64,000 nucleotides of DNA from contig JAWZSP010000010.1 in NCBI GenBank assembly GCA_034401135.1, positions 248,001-312,000 of the forward strand, given 5' to 3'. Under the pieces are notes generated by a model. The model saw only the letters and a program-made list of their open reading frames with translations. It was not told the origin of the DNA and ran no database searches. The DNA comes from Volutella citrinella. Lineage: Eukaryota; Ascomycota; Sordariomycetes; Hypocreales; Nectriaceae. The position numbers and the translations under genes were made by a program. Position 1 is the stretch's first letter. Every line of letters starts with the position of its first letter. Positions 54,986 through 64,000 of the stretch are shown here, one piece after another.

Positions 54986-56369
54986 CTAGAGACGCCTTCG
55001 TGCCCTTCGCCACCAAAGACCACACCAGAAACTGCCCATGCCGTCCAAGTCTACTGAGTCGTCCGCATCTGCAACGGGTTGGTGGCCTTTCCGTGCATTC
55101 GCCTGCTTCAGCTCCGATTCTGCCACCGAACGCTCCCAAGGGACGTACACCGTGGTGCTTCCGTCCGAGCCTGCTGAGCCGTCCGCCTTCTCCAATTCTG
55201 CCGCCGAACGCTCCTCTTCGTCGTCAGCGTACCGGGAGAGGTCAGGGTCGACATAAACGACACTGATGTCTCCCTCGCGCTCGACAACTTCCGGCATCTT
55301 CAAGTCAAGTTGCTGCGCAGATGATACCCCGGGTACACTGAAAATCCGGTAGCCGTCGCTGCTGTGAAGAAGGTTCCTACCAGGTGGAAACCTAGGGCCA
55401 CAATCCGGCAGAACCGATCGTCGACCATCTCGAGGCCCTGGACACCGCCCCGCTGAACTCTTCTATCTTCGAAGTTGTACTTGGAGTTGTCGAACCATCC
55501 CTCACCGAAGTAAAGAGGATCACGAACCAGCGCTTTCTGTCTTTCTTCTTCCTGAAGGCGCTCTCTCATCTGCTCGACGGGGGTAATAGGCGCTTGTGGG
55601 GGGGTCTCCCAGTAGCTACCTGGCTCCCTGGCAAAGAAACAGCCGCCGAGCAAATAGTGTTCATGCAGTGGTGCAGTGTAGGGAATCGACTTTATCGCGG
55701 CCACATTCTCCACTTCCCCGCCTGCCTTGACAACTCCCCCCGTTTTCTGCGCCTCCTTTAAGTGATCGCTAGTTGTCATCCCGTACTTGTCCAATTTTTC
55801 TTTCATCTCAAGCAGTGAGCGTAGAGTCGGGCATTCCCTTTGGAGCTCTTTATCCCAATCGCGGCGGGTTCTGGCGTCTTGCAGGAGTTTGTTTAGAAAC
55901 GGTGCTAAGAGCTCAGCGTGAAATGCCCAGCCAAACAGTTTCAACATCTTTGTTCGGGCTGCTACGGCGCGCATAACAATCAAGAGGACATAAAAGAACT
56001 CCCAGAGCCCCAGGTAATTTGTTTTTGCCTGGTCCGTAATCACGCAGATCACGGCTGAGATCAACGAGAATGCGTCCGTAAAGTTGATGTCCTGCCCACT
56101 GGCAATAGCATCAACAAGCTTGGCTCGGTCCTCCGGCTCCACCAAGTCTGAAAAGCAGACAGACTACAAAATAGCGCATGTACATCATGCTCACGTTGTG
56201 GCGTGGCTGCTTGGGGATGGAAGGTCTTGGAGAGGGAAGGCACGCCCGTTGTCTTGCAGGTTAGCGCGCGCAGCGCTGTGGACGGGCTGAACCCTCCGCC
56301 CACTCCATCCTCAACACAGTACCTTGGACTCCGCGTCTTGTTCATTCGAAGACACCTGGTTCGAGGCAT
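54986..56369 (-). pseudogene. Conserved fungal protein of unknown function, frameshifted
   Basis: Minus-strand gene with exon 1 56369-56195 (ATG at 56369; SLSKTFHPQAATPQ), a 47-nt intron (56194-56148, GTGAGC ... TTTTCAG), and exon 2 from 56147. Exon 2 has LVEPEDRAKLVDAIASGQDI, hydrophobic stretches AFSLISAVICVITDQ and GLWEFFYVLLIVMRAVA, a polar middle part (PYTAPLHEHYLLGGCFFA, YFGEGWFDNSKYNFEDRRVQ), another hydrophobic stretch (GFHLVGTFFTAATATGFSVY) and then a stop. A TCAAG tandem duplication at 55300-55309 causes that stop; without the extra five bases the sense would run on in the next frame (VVEREGDISVVYVDPDLSRY) to 54986. I believe relatives occur in many ascomycetes but cannot name the family. 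If the duplication is real the product loses its acidic C-terminal ~100 residues. Confidence 0.6.
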
Positions 56370-56597
56370 TCAAGTGTCTGTATTATGGTTGGCACTACAG
56401 AACGGCTGTCGACGTGCACCCGAACCTATCATAGCCCCTGCGTGCCTCGATTGGTCGACCGGAACCACTATTTTCCGAACCCTCTGTCACGGGACGCTCC
56501 TTTCTTCTGGCATCGGGTTGGTTGGACAAACTTGAACTCGATCTCAGCCCAGCGGGACCAGAGCCATTCGCGAAGACGCCTTGACATCGGCCAAGTC
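56370..56597. other. Divergent upstream region
   Basis: The 228 bases between two divergent start codons (56369 minus, 56598 plus). It presumably holds both promoters. Confidence 0.35.
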
Positions 56598-58282
56598 ATG
56601 CTGTCCGCTCTCGTTGGTCTTGTCCGCTCCCGCTGGACTTTCGTCGTCCTCTTCACGTCGAAGCTGTGGCGCCGACTGCTCCACTTCGCCAGCCCCTCCC
56701 AGCTCCAGCCCCAGACGAACGGGAAATGTTTCAACATCGAGTCACCCGAGACGAATGCCGACGAGCCCAACAATGCCCAGGCCGATAACGCAAAATCCGA
56801 CTCTCTTAATCTGACATTCCCCACCGACAAGGCCGATATTCTCCAGCCCCTTGAGGCAGCAACCGAACATGCTACTCATATATTCCCTCCCACAGATGAC
56901 CAGCGTAGGGACTCAAAGAGCAATTTCGTCGCGAACATCCATCAGGAACTAATCCTCTCGCTCGCTTCACGGTTCAATGACGGTAGACCGTGTGAGCTAG
57001 TAAACCAGAAGAGCGGCAGCTTCAACGCTTGCTTTTCGTCGAGTTTTCGGACACTGGGCAGAAGTGGATTGTTAGGGTTCCAATCGAGCCTGGCCTTGAT
57101 GACCCCTGGGGCAAGTTGCAAAGCGAGGTAGTGACTCTTCAGTACGCGAAAGTTCACTCCCCCAACCTTGGGCTGTCAACTCACCAAGGAATCAGATATC
57201 TAGCGACCACCACGCAGATTCCCGTTCCTCACGTTATTGCATATGGGCGCGATGTCAAGCTATCGAATACCACCGAAGACACGCACATGTTTCTTATCAC
57301 GGATTGTTTTCAAGGTGAAGCCCTAGATCCTAAGGCTCTACTCAGCGCCAAGGAAGAAGACAGACTTGCGTTCTACTCTCAGATCATTGACATCTTGGCT
57401 GAGCTTAGGAGCCATGAGTTCCTCTTGATAGGCTCGCTTATGCCAAACCCGGACAGCAGCTCGACGAACCCTATTCTCGGTCCTGCACTCACTATTGTCG
57501 CCAACGAGCTTCGAATAACACCCACCGTACCTCAAGCACCGGCTCCATCTACCTTTGCTTCTGCCCAGAGCTACATGAGATACCGATTCGACATTTGTGC
57601 AAAGATGCACATGGCGCCGGTACGAGAGTACACCGACCCCGAAATCCGAGAAGAGCTTTTTGCACTCCACCATATGGAGCCCATATTTCAGCAGGCTATT
57701 GCTCTAGGTTTTGACAATGGTCCATTTATACTGAATCATCTGGACTTACGGCCGATGAATATTATCGTGGATGGTAGCCTACAAATTCAAGGCATTATTG
57801 ATTGGGAGTTCTCGAGCACAGTCCCTCTACAGGTCTTCGCACCGCCGTTATGGCTCACTGGCTACACAGAGGTCGAGCCCAGACCACAGATGCCGGCCCA
57901 GTTTCGCCATGTCCTGGAGGAGAAGAGTAAGACTGACACCGCCTGCAGTCGGCTGTGGGAGGAGTGGTATCAATCACCCTCGCTAGTTCCTGGTACTACC
58001 CAAACCCATATGGCATTCTGTGTTGCCCATGCAATGTCCCATCCTATGGACATCGCCAAAATATTCAACGAGTCTTTGGCCAAGGAGCTTTTCGATAGGC
58101 CTCTCGAAGACTTGAGGACCGAGTTCTTTGTCCAGCACCCGGCGCTTAGGGACATGGCGCAGCTCCAGGCGGAGCTATGTGCACGTTATACTCAGCATTT
58201 GAGAGACACTGGCTGTTACGAGACCAAGATGGAGAAGTTGCTCAGGGAGGCGAGGGAATTTAGAGAACAGCATGGCTGGTAA
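56598..58282 (+). pseudogene. APH/phosphotransferase-family kinase with one-base deletion
   Basis: Frame 1 starts at the ATG at 56598 (MLSALVGLVRSRW) and runs through an N-terminal extension to QKSGSFNACF at about 57030. The sense continues in the next frame as FVEFSDTGQKWIVRVPIEPG to the stop at 58282. Loss of one T from the run at 57031-57034 explains the shift. The kinase core is otherwise intact: the RVPIEPG strand, then LNHLDLRPMNIIVDG (HxDxxxxN catalytic loop) and GIIDWEFSS (metal-binding Asp). These are the marks of the aminoglycoside-phosphotransferase-like family, which in fungi is large and mostly of unknown substrate. The full length would be about 560 aa. A sequencing error in the T run must be excluded before calling it dead. 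Confidence 0.75.
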
Positions 58283-58328
58283 AGGGGGAGTATCTTCCCG
58301 TCCAATTATTGCATTGTTTGGGCTTCGT

Positions 58329-58646
58329 CTACAGCTTCCGCTCCATTTCCTTTTGCCGACCCTGCAGCTCGTTGATCTTCAACCACAAGCGCCCGATGCT
58401 GGCTTCCAGCTCTTCCTTTCGCCTTTCGTACTTCTGCTTTTCCTCTTCCGGGGACAGAGTTGCACCTTTGCCCCTCGCTCCCCTTGCCGCCGAGCCAGTG
58501 CTATTCATCGCAGCCGTGTTTTCATCGCCAAGTTTGCTGATAAAGGCAAGGAGCTGGTCTAATTCCTTTTCTTCCCTAGTCCGGTCTGCTACCAACTCGC
58601 TAATCCTGTTGTTGATGTTGGCCAAGTCTTCTGCAGTAGGGTCCAT
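58329..58646 (-). CDS. Small coiled-coil protein
   Basis: 105 aa from the ATG at 58646 (MDPTAEDLANINNRISEL). Two heptad-rich helices (about residues 5-40 and 68-103, the latter EEEKQKYERRKEELEASIGR) flank a Gly/Ala-rich loop. There are no cysteine or signal features. The frame is intact. Element copy 2 has inserted with its left target duplication only 27 bases upstream of the ATG, so the original promoter and 5' leader have been pushed about 860 bases away. Function unknown. Confidence 0.55.
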   Translation of the reverse strand: MDPTAEDLANINNRISELVADRTREEKELDQLLAFISKLGDENTAAMNSTGSAARGARGKGATLSPEEEKQKYERRKEELEASIGRLWLKINELQGRQKEMERKL

Positions 58647-58673
58647 GGCGAGGGTAGTCAGGGTGTTATTATT

Positions 58674-58688
58674 ATATCGTATTTCTGT
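58674..58688. repeat. Left target-site duplication of element copy 2 (15 bp)
   Basis: ATATCGTATTTCTGT, identical to 59535-59549; the neighbouring bases differ, so the match is exactly 15 bp. Confidence 0.88.
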
Positions 58689-59534
58689 CCCTCTACGAGG
58701 GAACATAATTGTGATACTACGAATTGTGAAATTTTGACAGATGAGGCGACTGGTGGTTTGAATTGCCCTATCATATACAGCCCTATCGCTGCTTGTTGCA
58801 TGCCTTCTTCTGCAGCTTCTCCACCACTTCCACCAGCTTCCTCACCCAATCACCGTTCTTCTCCCTGATCCTGGAAAGCATATCCTTCTTCAGGCCTTCA
58901 TCTCCTGTCTGTAGGAAGCCAATGCTCTTTATAGTCTCCACACGGACTTCCTTACCCATCAATTCATATCCCAATATCAAGAGATATATCAGCATCTCGT
59001 CGGATTGTGTGTTGGTTAGGATATTTCGTGGGTTCGGGCTTTTAGCCGGCAGCTTAAAGCTGATCGTTTTCTCTGAGAGAAGACCCTCTTCAGAGATAAA
59101 GGGAGCGTTGATTAGTGGCATCTCGAGGTCGTTGGGTGAGCGGGAGAAGTGTGTGTGTGTGCGGGCGGGCGTTGGCTTGCTTGGCTGCTGGCTTGGTTGC
59201 TTGCTTGGCTGCTTGCTTGACGAGAAGCTGGGGGGAAAGGCATTATGATATAGCTGGCGCAAGCCCGGCGTTGGGTCATCCAGCGTGGATAACTTTGTCC
59301 TTGCGCCTGCGGCCACAAAGGTTTATCGCAACTTTCCTACAACCTTTGGTGGTGCAGAGACCTTGATGGACAAGAAGGCCGCCATTTGCTGCATCTGTCA
59401 AATGCTAATTGTGACTCATTGCGGACTAACACTGTGGTTGAGATGTTGGGTATGACATCTACTGTGAAATTTGCTGTGGTTTCTATTGTGTATATATCAG
59501 GCTGTGTGTTGCACGGGCTTGTTGACTATCTTCC
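58689..59534 (-). mobile_element. Undescribed short mobile element, copy 2 (846 bp)
   Basis: Direct-orientation copy of 37614-38566, starting CCCTCTACGAGGGAAC and ending TTGACTATCTTCC. The outer ~100 bases at the left and ~250 bases at the right are nearly identical to copy 1. Most of the length difference is the shorter minisatellite (about 59170-59220). It carries the same minus-strand ORF and sits immediately upstream of the coiled-coil gene at 58329-58646. Confidence 0.82.
58783..59121 (-). CDS. Small basic protein of the mobile element, copy 2
   Basis: 112 aa from the ATG at 59121 (MPLINAPFISEEGLLSEK); the frame is open 65 more codons upstream. Compared with copy 1 there are many amino-acid substitutions but the length changes are whole codons (SKG versus SEEG; GMDCMEAKK versus GKEVRVETIK), and no stop has appeared. 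The best-conserved parts are FKLPAKSPNPRNI, SDEMLIYLLI-GYELMG and REKNGDWV-KLVEV-EKLQK. This pattern suggests the protein was under constraint during the element's spread. Confidence 0.6.
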   Translation of the reverse strand: MPLINAPFISEEGLLSEKTISFKLPAKSPNPRNILTNTQSDEMLIYLLILGYELMGKEVRVETIKSIGFLQTGDEGLKKDMLSRIREKNGDWVRKLVEVVEKLQKKACNKQR

Positions 59535-59549
59535 ATATCGTATTTCTGT
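59535..59549. repeat. Right target-site duplication of element copy 2
   Basis: ATATCGTATTTCTGT, the partner of 58674-58688. A run of T follows directly and belongs to the target. Confidence 0.88.
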
Positions 59550-60991
59550 TTTTTTTTTAATCCTAGATTGTTAGCTTTGCGAGCAGACTGTCCGAGATGG
59601 CCTGGGGGGGCACGTACAATTGGTCTGGCAACGTGGGCGGGACAGAAGCGAGGATGAAATGTGTAGAGGGCGGGGAAACAACCCGTGAATCTTCAAGCGA
59701 AGAAAACGGGCTGAGAATTAGGCACCTGCGGCCCATTCACGTGGCCAAGCGTGGGATGGGACAACCATCAGGACCGGAGATGGCCAGCGTGCATGTGCTT
59801 ACGTTATCGAAATCACGATAATCTAGACAGACACATAGGAGAACGCAATTGTTGGTTGAGCGAACTGTTGGATAGCTCATAAACGGGGCGGCTGTAGATA
59901 AACGTGAATCAACTCAGTGCGTCTTGCGTAGTTTTGCGTATTACTTTTTAAAGATTAATAAATATTATTTTTAAATTAAGTATATTTTATACTAAAGAGC
60001 TGATCTAGGTTATAACATCATCTCATTCAATGATCATCTATATTCAATCTGGCTATAGCGCTAGCATAAAAGGATTGTCCTTTTCCAGTTCTTCCATCAT
60101 GTTCACAGACTTGTGGGACGAGTATCATAGTGTCAGTCACCAAAATGGCCGAGGGCAAGATCCCAGCGAAAACTCCCGATGAGTCCCACCTCGTGATCGT
60201 CAAGCTAGAGACGAGCCATGTCCCTACCTCCCACGTCAACGAATCGCCATTAAGCCACAGGGTCACCACCTACGACTACACGCCACCTGGGGACACCGAA
60301 CTCATTATCAAGAGAATCCACAATGCCAACGTCATTTCCCAGCCAATTACCTCCTCCCCTGTCCTGCCAGAAGGCGGCGAGCCTGTCGCGTTGCGAGCTT
60401 GTTCATCGTGGCAGTCTCCTTTGGCGTTCCATAGTGCGACCTTGGACACCTCAGCGTGAGGATGTAATGGGGGAAATTTGTACTGACCTTACATTTCGAG
60501 CCTCCTTCAGCATGTGAGTTAGGTCGAGTAGGGCTGTAGTATTATGTAGCGTGTCCCTCCTCCGCACATGGCCACGTCGACGTCGCCAAACGGGACCTCC
60601 GTACGAAGTCCGGAAAGCATGATTCTCGTCGGTTTCCATGAAAAACAGAAATTCATCTAGCATCGTTAGTATCTAACATGCGGGAGAGATATACTGGCTG
60701 TAGCGGCGTGACCGTTGACGGGGCGGCAGCGAAGACAGACCTGGAGCTCATCGTCGCCTCAGCCATGGTGGGGATTGTCGCAGTGCTCTGTGCCGTCATC
60801 CGTCTCTTTTCCTTTTATATCGCTTTGTTCGTCGCCGCCTCTAGTCATATAAACTCCCGCTCTGCCAACCCGGCTTCCCGAAGGCTCTGAAGCCCCCGCG
60901 CGCTGCCGCCCTTTTCCCCTGTGCCTGGCTTTCCCACCTCCCATCACTTACACGAGCCAGCCTCGACACACAAGCCCCCCCCCCAGCAACC
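59550..60991. other. No well-supported gene; one possible small ORF
   Basis: A plus-strand frame with an ATG at 60145 runs to 60459 (105 codons, MAEGKIPAKTPDESHLVIVKL). It looks protein-like but is unassigned and may be an exon. AT-rich sequence at 59940-60010 and a C run at 60975-60985 are otherwise all that stand out. Confidence 0.35.
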
Positions 60992-61912
60992 ATGCAAGTG
61001 CAGCTCCTTCCAGCGTCGGCTGCTGCCTTCGCGCACCGGCCCTCGTCCGTTAACGTCGTTCTCGGCTCAAAAGTCGATCCTTGGCTCACCCAGACCCTAA
61101 AGCGCATCTGCTGTGTCAAGCACCCGCTCAACAGTGTGCCCCAGCACCAGCGATGCCTTACTGAGACGCTGTCTAAGCCCAACGCCATCTGGACCCTAGC
61201 ATCGATCATCCTACCGAAGGCTCCCGAGTCCGACTTCCGACGGGATGCCAGCAACCCGCTCACTGAGGCCACTATGAACTACCAGCTCGTCCACGTGGAG
61301 GCCTATATCGTGTACGTCGACATAGTGCTGCACAACGAGGTCGCCTATAAGTTGACCACGGACGCGATTATTGCCCTCGTCGAGTACCATAAGAATATCC
61401 ACTATGTCGACGCCAAGGCTAATACCTACGACTGGCCCGACAAAAGCCAGCAGTGTAAGAAGCTCTACGATGACTTCGTCCAGGATATCAACAAGTTTGT
61501 GTTCCGCACTAACGTCTCTGCGCTTGAGGGCCTCGAGGAAGAGGGCTCCGGAGAGCTGCTTTATGTCAAGAGCAACGAGGTCAAGATCAGCATCGCCGCC
61601 CTTGTGAAGCCTCTTCTACTGCCCCTTCCCCGCGTCTTCGAGGTCGTCCACCAGCGCACGCTACTGCCCAGATCCTACAACTGCAACATGTTATTTCCGG
61701 GCACCGCCCCGGCCAGCCTCCCTGCTGTCGATGCGTGGAGAGTTCTGCCCTCAAGCCCGAGCGTGAGTCCACCTCGCCCGAGTCCCACACAAGCTCTGTC
61801 TGGGCACCCCTGGCAATCCGCGACGTCCAGCTCTCGTCAACCCCTGCCTTCACCCAGCCTCAGTCCTCGCCGGCTTCCTCATCAGCTCGCCGGAGGCAGT
61901 GGCGCCCACTAA
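60992..61912 (+). CDS. Unrecognised 306-aa protein
   Basis: An intronless frame from the ATG at 60992, which sits in a typical C/A-rich fungal start context. The first ~200 residues look like a folded domain, with VNVVLGSKVDPWLTQTLKRI, NYQLVHVEAYIVYVDIVLHN and KLTTDAIIALVEYHKNIHYV, and codons mostly end in C or G. The last ~70 residues are Pro/Ser-rich (PSSPSVSPPRPSPTQAL) and could be read through from a frameshift, since the change in character near residue 210 is abrupt. There is no signal peptide and no known motif. Confidence 0.5.
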   Translation: MQVQLLPASAAAFAHRPSSVNVVLGSKVDPWLTQTLKRICCVKHPLNSVPQHQRCLTETLSKPNAIWTLASIILPKAPESDFRRDASNPLTEATMNYQLVHVEAYIVYVDIVLHNEVAYKLTTDAIIALVEYHKNIHYVDAKANTYDWPDKSQQCKKLYDDFVQDINKFVFRTNVSALEGLEEEGSGELLYVKSNEVKISIAALVKPLLLPLPRVFEVVHQRTLLPRSYNCNMLFPGTAPASLPAVDAWRVLPSSPSVSPPRPSPTQALSGHPWQSATSSSRQPLPSPSLSPRRLPHQLAGGSGAH

Positions 61913-62636
61913 AGACGGGTCTGGCAGCGAAGGTATGATTGATTAGAGAAGTATGCACCAGATCTTCTCATTTCCGAATGAATAACACACTCTGATAACC
62001 GATGCCTAGGTGTAAACATAAGTCAAGGAGCTTAGATTCTTGCAGTCAGGCGATCGGGTGATTGACCCGCGCGGGGAGAAAGAAAGACAAAGTCCCGAGC
62101 CAGGTTGTCGCACGCCCATTTGTTGAAGGCCAACAGCTTGGCAGTAAAGATTGGCATGGTGTTCTCCTTTTCCCCCGGGAAATAGTTACCAGGTTTTGCT
62201 TTCCTCACTTTTCATGATATGATCGAGTGTCTCCTTCTGTTCGCCATCACTAATGTGCTGTTGATGCTGATTCCAGAGACATCAGCTGAGTGACCATGGG
62301 GGTCGGGGCTTCATATTTGACCAACGAGAAGACTCGAACTTATTAACACATATCTCTGGTTAGGTCACTTAGGTGACAGATCATTAAATGCGTAGTCAGA
62401 GGAGGTGATGTCTTCCCCTGACTGTATTGTAGATGAATCAGATATAGAGGGACCTATGTAAGGAACAAATTGATGAACACATCACCATGCTCGAAAGTCC
62501 TCTCTCCAACCATTATGCAATCAACGCAATCATTTGTTTCGCACCTGTGGCATGTGACCCTGTCAAGCAGCTATTTTGGCGTCATCTGTTGGCTTCAAAC
62601 TGGTGGCTGATCTGCAGTTACCCCCTTGATTGAAAG
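61913..62636. other. No gene seen
   Basis: About 720 bases with short frames only, presumably including the promoter of the gene at the right edge. Confidence 0.45.
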
Positions 62637-64000
62637 ATGTCTCATTCCAATCTTTTAAAGAACCTCTGTCTCTTCTATGATACTAGAGCATGTGTCTTAA
62701 TCTGCACCCAAGACTAATGCAGAGTTGCATTATCCAATGGCCCATCACGCGTGACGACACATCTTCGCGATAAACACAACGTCTCTACCGAAGCAAGGAA
62801 AGGGCTAAGTCGAATTCTCAAGTCCCTATCTCCACCTTGCCTCGATCCCGACGAAGCCCCACCCCGAGCCGATGGATCTCCCGAGCACGACAAGCTGCGA
62901 GTCTACGAAGGCTTCACCTGCCTCCACTGCCCATTCCGCACCATCAGTATTCAGTTGATGCGGCGCCACATATCTAGCCCGCCAAAAGACTGCCGCCTGG
63001 AAGCTAGCCCCCGTCGCCGTCGCGATCTTGACCAGCAGTTCGAATGCGTATACCTACAGACATGGACGACCGGGCCTGCCCGGAGATACTGGATCATCGA
63101 GCGAGACGGAAGTGTCACCCGGCCAATGGACGGCCCGACAGTCCAGTCGCATCTGCAAGCCGTACTCACGCGGGAATTGGACCGACGTGGGCAGCAGAAA
63201 GCCGAGCTAGCGCCAGCTCCGCAGACTGGAACAGCGGACATGACGGCATTCGCCCTACAGCGACCCTGGATGGAGAGAACCTGCTGGGACCGGACGTATA
63301 GCGATAAGGGCCGCCGCCAGGTCCTCGCAGCCCTGACCCAGACCTTTACGCATCTAGGTGGGCGGGAATACCTAATCGGACGACGCGGAGTATGCGGGCT
63401 TAATGAAGATCTCGTAAGCCCAGGCGGAGACGAAGAAAGGATCGCCTCGCTGATTCGTCTTACTGATGTAATGATGGATCGGTGTGAGGAGACGGCAAGG
63501 AAGACGAGCCGATATATCCTCTGCTGGCTCCGAAGCACACAGGTGTCGTCGATATACGGCAAGCCCTTTGCGCTCGTTCAGCATCCATCATCGTCGGGCA
63601 AGTATCGACTCCTCCTTAAGCGATGTCTAATCATGGTCCTTCGGCTTTACCGGATGCCCCCTGACACCCGTATGCAGGCTGCGGGCCTGACGCTGAATAG
63701 GAAACAGCTGCAGTTCCTGGATGCGATATGGAACCATGAGGCGGTGAAGGACTTAGCCACTATAAGGAAGCTTGGCAAACAATCGCTTTATCACAATCGA
63801 GCTTTCGATGGAGACGCAAGAGATGAATCTACAGCTATGAGGCATGCGGAATGCATCGAGGATGGAGATGACTATAACCAGGGCGATGATAAGCAAGACG
63901 AGGAGCAAGAGTTTGATGAGGATAGCGATGAGCAGGATGAAGAGGAGGACGACGAGCAGGATGAAGATAGGGAGAAGGATAGGGAGTTCACTACGTGGAT
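62637..64000 (+). pseudogene. OrsD-like (DUF3505-type) protein, partial at window edge, one in-frame stop
   Basis: From the ATG at 62637 the frame is open to the window end except for a TAA at 62715-62717. That stop falls just before CRVALSNGPSRVTTHLRDKH, where the upstream residues VLICTQD supply the first half of a C-x(n)-C...H-x3-H finger; CAA to TAA is the simplest cause and is RIP-compatible. A second finger follows (FTCLHCPFRTISIQLMRRHI), then VYLQTWTTGPARRYWII, a segment typical of OrsD-like domains, and later EERIASLIRLTDVMMDRC and TSRYILCWLRSTQ. The last ~45 residues are extremely acidic (DEDSDEQDEEEDDEQDED). The gene continues beyond the window; relatives often go on into a helicase or recombinase-like part. 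If the TAA is spliced out or misread the gene could be live. Confidence 0.68.

Noticed and set aside
1..64000. CRISPR array, tRNA/rRNA genes or telomere repeats
   Set aside because: No regularly spaced direct repeats, no convincing tRNA A/B-box pair, and no TTAGGG-type arrays were seen on either strand.

Overview
The window is nuclear DNA of a filamentous ascomycete (Pezizomycotina, most likely a sordariomycete). Direct signs are short GT-AG introns (45-68 nt) with CTAAC/CTGAT-type branch sites, and fungal-specific families: HET domain, fungal PD-(D/E)XK nuclease-like proteins, OrsD-like/RecQ subtelomeric genes, a Tad-like LINE, an allantoate-type permease and a fungal arylsulfatase. There are no bacterial operons, no CRISPR array, no convincing tRNA or rRNA gene and no telomere repeat tract.

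This is an accessory, gene-poor region with many broken genes. Apparently intact genes are two PD-(D/E)XK-like proteins (3.1-4.5 kb; 35.2-36.6 kb, one intron), a small C2H2 protein (6.0 kb), an HET protein (7.0 kb), an alpha/beta hydrolase (8.3-9.3 kb), an ACS-family transporter (15.7-17.3 kb), an unknown coiled-coil protein (40.3-41.1 kb), an L-asparaginase (46.6-47.7 kb) divergent from a membrane protein (48.2-49.5 kb), a small spliced gene (54.1 kb), a small coiled-coil gene (58.3 kb) and an unknown 306-aa protein (61 kb).

Disabled genes include an OTT_1508-like deaminase (1.2-2.7 kb), a sugar transporter fragment (10 kb), a DHA14-like drug antiporter with a one-base insertion (11-13 kb), an arylsulfatase with nonsense changes (13.7-15.5 kb), an OrsD-like gene (18.6-20.5 kb), an F-box/ankyrin gene with one stop (21.6-22.7 kb), a RecQ helicase relic (23.5-24.8 kb), a PD-(D/E)XK relic (28.3-28.9 kb), an unnamed conserved gene (55-56.4 kb) and an APH-like kinase (56.6-58.3 kb). 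A second OrsD-like gene runs off the right edge. OrsD-like plus RecQ genes are typical of fungal subtelomeres. Lesions are a mix of RIP-compatible C-to-T/G-to-A changes and small indels.

Mobile DNA: a 5'-truncated LINE (30.1-32.2 kb) ending near a (TG)n tract, and two copies of an apparently undescribed 0.85-0.95 kb element (37.6-38.6 kb; 58.7-59.5 kb). Each copy has exact 14- or 15-bp target duplications and carries a conserved small ORF; one copy has landed inside a gene related to its own ORF.

The oddest stretch is 32.5-33.9 kb: about 1.4 kb in which the dinucleotide ApT is almost absent while TpA is common, with C far above G on the + strand. It has no recognised feature.
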